Both the position numbers and the translations under genes were made by a program. This document shows positions 60,076-64,000 of a DNA stretch of 64,000 nucleotides, piece by piece. The notes under the pieces were generated by a model that was not told where the DNA came from, did no database searches, and worked only from the letters and a program-made list of their open reading frames with translations. How positions within the stretch are numbered: the first letter of the stretch is position 1; the number at the start of each line of letters is the position of its first letter. The DNA lies in NCBI GenBank assembly GCA_963680875.1, contig OY804582.1:49618646-49682645 (forward strand), given 5' to 3'. The DNA is from Bathymodiolus brooksi (lineage: Eukaryota > Mollusca > Bivalvia > Mytilida > Modiolidae).

Positions 60076-60533
60076 AATAAGGGTAATAACAAAATTACCG
60101 AACTCCGAACAATCTTACAAAGGGAAAGTCAAAACTCATAATTATATAAACAGACAAAATCAGTCAACAACCGGAAAACTGTGAAAACCGTTATGACCCT
60201 GACTTGCTACAGGCATTTCTAAAGAAATGGTGGGTTGAATCAGATTTTAAGGCGCCAATCCTCCCGCTCTCATTACGGTTCAAAGGTTCCGGCTGTCACT
60301 GTAACAGTATTTAAATACAGGAACAAAATAGGTAAAATAGTTGTCAAAGCAGTACTATTTTCGGTGACGTAAATGTCAAAAATATTTTTACGTCACACAT
60401 TGACAAAAAAGAAATAACCTTGACATTTTTAACTTCTTTATCTTTATACATTTTCGCTATATGAAAATGCATCGCTTATAATTTTTTCTGCAGAGACGGA
60501 ATATATTTCGACAAGATATTGGTATCGGAATAT
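60076..60533 (+). mobile_element. Unit-2-specific insertion resembling a mytilid dispersed repeat
   Basis: It replaces about 16 bp found in unit 1 near 20720-20738. It contains AACAAAATTACCGAACTCCG, ACAAAGGGAAAGTC, CCCTGACTTGCTACAGGC and AAATGGTGGGTTGAATC, which I recall as parts of an abundant Mytilus repeat. It also holds a hairpin with 10-bp arms GTGACGTAAA / TTTACGTCAC (60364-60396). No frame is convincing. Confidence 0.6.
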
Positions 60534-61811
60534 AAAAATCAATTTCCAAAAGTTAGTCAACATGCGGCCGAACACATGGGAATTATTTCATGACATTATT
60601 TACCACCCTATTTTCAAATATCGTTTTAAAAGCTGGTCTACTGGTGTGAGATTTCCTTAATTAGTTGGCAAGGCAAATCTAAATTCATGGGCCAACATGC
60701 CTTTTTCTTGAATCTTGTGATTATATTCATTAAATGGATCTATTTTATGGGAGTAAGGGTTGTTTTCTATCGTTTTAATGCTCTTTGCTTTAGCTTTATA
60801 ATGAATGCCAACAATCTACATTGCATAATAAGTGTAATTAAGTCGATTTAGAAAAAAAATAAACATCAATTGCGGCATTTTGTTGAGAATGAATGTATAG
60901 ACAAATACCCCGAGTTGTAAATCTCTTTCTGATAGGGTCCGTGTTCCTCATCATTATTGTATTATGTGTTATGTGTAATCGTTCAAGGACTTGATCCCAA
61001 TATGGCTCATGTTTCTAAATTGTCCACTCTTAACTGCACCTTCGGTTTTCTCTAACGTTTTTTGACCAATATTTTCCAGATTGATGACACTTTGAACTAA
61101 TAAAATTATAAAAACAAAGTCGTCATAGTCGATAGGTGATTGATTTTCGTAATGTTCACTTCTTATAAATGAATATATAGTAAAAGTGAATCACTTCTTT
61201 TCACCACGGTCCTGCATAAATATATGAAATAACCCAGGCATGAGGTCAGTGAATTGTCCATATATAGGCATCCTCGAAGAATAGTATATATCAAATTATA
61301 TGAAGTCAACGAATAACATAAAATTAGAAAGTACTTTATTACCTTACGATTCATTCAGGTGTTCAGTTTTAATGATATTATGTTCTCCTTGGTATTATTT
61401 ATTCATTAAAATGATTTATCTTATTATCAAATTGGACAATATACGTCAAATAGCTTTGATCATGTATACATACAACTCAAACTATTTGCAAATAATCTAA
61501 AAAAAATTAGCTTCATCGTGTTGAAAAAGTACTTACATATTATATGGGTATATGTATGAGTTTAGCACTAGGTTTAACTGCAGGTTCTATTTGTAGATTA
61601 GCCATGTTTATGTTTTCGTCTCTACAATGTTTGATATGTACAGATGGCTTATCACCTGTTTAGCTAATGTTGCTGTTTTTTGTTGCTTATTACATGCTAC
61701 AATATAAATGTATCCAGTAAGTTTACAAATATATGTTGAGAATTACACCTAATATAAAACAGAATGAATAAAGACACAGATTAAATGGTCTAGAAATGTT
61801 ACACAATATCG

Positions 61812-61930
61812 TTTTGTTTGTTCTTTGTCTTTTTGTTTTGGTTTGTACTTGTTTATTTGTTTTGTTGTTGTTTTTGTTTTTGTTTATGTTTTTTTATTGT
61901 TTTTTTTTTGTGGGGGGGGGGGGGAGGGGT
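61812..61930. repeat. T/G simple repeat with poly-G run, unit 2
   Basis: This is the counterpart of 22016-22112, with an added G-run of about 13 bases near 61911-61925. The plus-strand frame across it is not a gene. Confidence 0.9.
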
Positions 61931-62849
61931 GCACGTTTCCATTTTACCTGTATGGATGATGACACTTGTCTAATTTTAGAGAAACATAGCAATATCTGGT
62001 TTGAGTATCCACGTGTAATATGTGAAATACACAGATGTTGGTTACGCATGTTTGTACACAACTCGTTTATCATTTAATCAACACCTTTAAGTTTATTGGT
62101 ATAATGCCTTTTCCAGTGGCAAACAAATCGTTTAAATTATTTCCATATTATCCATACAATGTAATATTTCCATTATTTGACGACCCATGTATCAACCATG
62201 CAATATTGTTTTATTCAATATTGATCAATCGATTATGTTAGTGTTATTTTTCCCGTAATGTACCCGTGTATATGATGACATAATTATAATTATATCATAC
62301 TTAATATTGATGCTGGTTTGAGTTTCCATGTGCTATGCATGTAATACATCGAGGTCATAGTTCTGTTTGATTACATATATATGTACAACATTTCACAATC
62401 GTATTAATTTATAAAATGTGAGGTATTCTAATACATGTAATACACCGGGGTTATCGATGTCATAGTTCTGTTTTATTACATGTATGTGTACATTAAATTT
62501 CACTCGCACATTTATATTTATTGATGTAATGCAGTATATGAGTAACATATCTATGTTATTTACTGTAGTAAGATCATTTCAATCATTTTTATTTCACATA
62601 CACTGTATAATGTTTCCATTGTATAGACCATCAATACATTAACAGTTCAATATTATTTTATTGTAGGTTTATTTATGACAGTTTTAATTTATAGCTAATT
62701 ATTTACTTTTATTTCTTTTTCAGTGGAAAGTAAGTATTATGTTCATCATAGTTACTTTTTATTTAATTATATAAACATTATAATCACCTGTAAGGTAAGT
62801 ACTTGTGTATCTAACATGTCCATTCATGTAACGATATTGATATATTATA

Positions 62850-63600
62850 TTACTTTACATTTGTTCTTTCACAGTACCTATATTACATACTTATATATTT
62901 GTTATGTCCATTTTAAATGTAAAACAACCGACACCACATCATAATGTTTTACATGAAACCCATGAATACACTACTATGACCATTGTATTTGTCATTAAGC
63001 GTTAAATATATCAATCGGTCAATCAATAGATACAACTACCGGTATAACATGTAGCTTTTATTATGTACATTTATCGGTCAAACTTGTACTGTTCTTTGGT
63101 GTATATAAGGATTTAGACTTCACATATAATAATACGAACAATGCTGACTACGGGCAAAGACCATATAAATGCACCTCTTCAATACCTACGTTAAAACTTT
63201 GCTGAATTTCAATTCTTTACGGGCAGTAAATGTGATTTTATTACAAAATATTAGTAATAACACATTAACATTATTTCCTTGTCACATTGTATTTTTGTCA
63301 GTCCATGTAGTGATCCATAGATCAGTAGACAGCTTCCATTTGTATGCAACTAAACTAATATAATTTAATTTGGTACCGTTACATATACAGCTCCAAATAC
63401 TTGAATAACGGCAAAAGATACAAAACAGTTTACAGCTTTATAAAACTAGTAAAAAACAAGTAATATTCTAAAATGCGAATCTCATACATTATCGTGATTT
63501 AATTTACATATGAAAAACATGATTAATCATATATGCAAACTACCGAACCATTGAAAAAGATATACTCAATAAATTTTCCAAAAGTTGCTGATCAACAACT
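62850..63600. repeat. Family Z, copy 1 duplicate (unit 2)
   Basis: This is the counterpart of 23060-23800 within block B, with no major internal indel. Confidence 0.75.
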
Positions 63601-64000
63601 ATCACAAAAAAAAATATTGTAAATCTAAATACCCTTTTGTATCTGGATTGAATGTCTGATCGCTTGGTCCTCAGTGTTGTATTCACCCATGAAACTGACT
63701 AAGAGTCGATTAATAGTTATTATTAATTCATTTATTAACGATAATTAGGAAAGTCCAAGCAGCCAATATCAAACTGTATCGCACCTTTATATACATATCA
63801 GAAACATGATTAAATCTAAATTCAAACTACCGAACAACTTAAATAAACTAACACAATTAACCTTCTAAGAAGTAGCTGATCACCAAATATCCATATCAAT
63901 ATATTTTAGATTGTAATACATGTTTATATCCTGATTGACAGCCTCTGAGTAATATCACTCGTTCAACCCAACCATTGTATCCGGATCAAACTCTTTACTG

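Larger units (their letters stand above)
51112..64000. repeat. Segmental duplication block B, unit 2
   Basis: This is the second copy of 13065-24488 and runs off the right edge of the window. Its left limit coincides with the end of a LINE fragment at about 51111. Offsets from unit 1 shift from about 38.0 kb to 40.2 kb and then to about 39.5 kb because of the insertions and deletions listed separately. Confidence 0.9.

Noticed and set aside
61796..62077. 93-residue plus-strand frame with a hydrophobic start
   Set aside because: It arises from the T/G simple repeat and poly-G run; unit 1 does not keep the frame.

Overview
This window looks like repeat-dense, AT-rich, non-coding DNA from a bivalve mollusc, most likely a mytilid mussel. 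The basis is recall, not a search: a dispersed repeat ending in a TTTGGTATCTTC motif, tRNA-derived SINEs of a bivalve type and a short repeat reading CCCTGACTTGCTACAGGC (unit 2 only) all resemble sequences I associate with Mytilus. I find no convincing host protein gene, rRNA gene or functional tRNA gene. Nearly all short open frames are transposon debris or chance.

Large-scale layout. The window holds about 1.7 copies of one segment roughly 37 kb long. Block A (1-5519) returns at 37315-42806, and block B (13065-24488) returns at 51112-64000, in the same order and orientation and with few differences. Between A and B the two units differ completely. Unit 1 has a 77-bp satellite, two LINE fragments and the 3' end of a YR retroelement (5520-13064). 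Unit 2 has the gag-protease part of a Ty3/Gypsy element, unrecognised sequence, members of two dispersed repeat families and a LINE end (42807-51111). Unit 1 continues with repeats from 24489 to 37314. This is either a real tandem segmental duplication with later indels, or two divergent haplotypes joined by the assembler.

Unit 1 in order: a tRNA-derived SINE; a 2.3-kb element with long inverted ends rich in TTACGA/TCGTAA; a Ty3/Gypsy RT fragment fused to a LINE-like tail; the interrupted satellite; and a tyrosine-recombinase (DIRS/Ngaro-like) retroelement on the minus strand with Gag-like, RT, RNase H, recombinase and SGNH-esterase-like parts between ~300-bp direct repeats. Next come copies of a composite mussel repeat (family M), a 50-bp minisatellite, a foldback element and repeat families Z and X. 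Then follow a dead Tc1-like transposase split by a retroelement 3' end, a CR1/L2-like LINE, a full SINE and more M copies.

Unit 2 repeats A, carries the Gypsy remnant, further X and M copies and a 5'-truncated LINE with a (TTA)n tail, and then repeats B with a YR element that has lost its 3' end. All coding elements appear inactive through frameshifts, stops or lost catalytic residues. Several lesions are shared by both units and therefore predate the duplication, while several insertions and deletions are unit-specific and give its later history. No cooperating gene system is present; the interest lies in element structure and duplication history.
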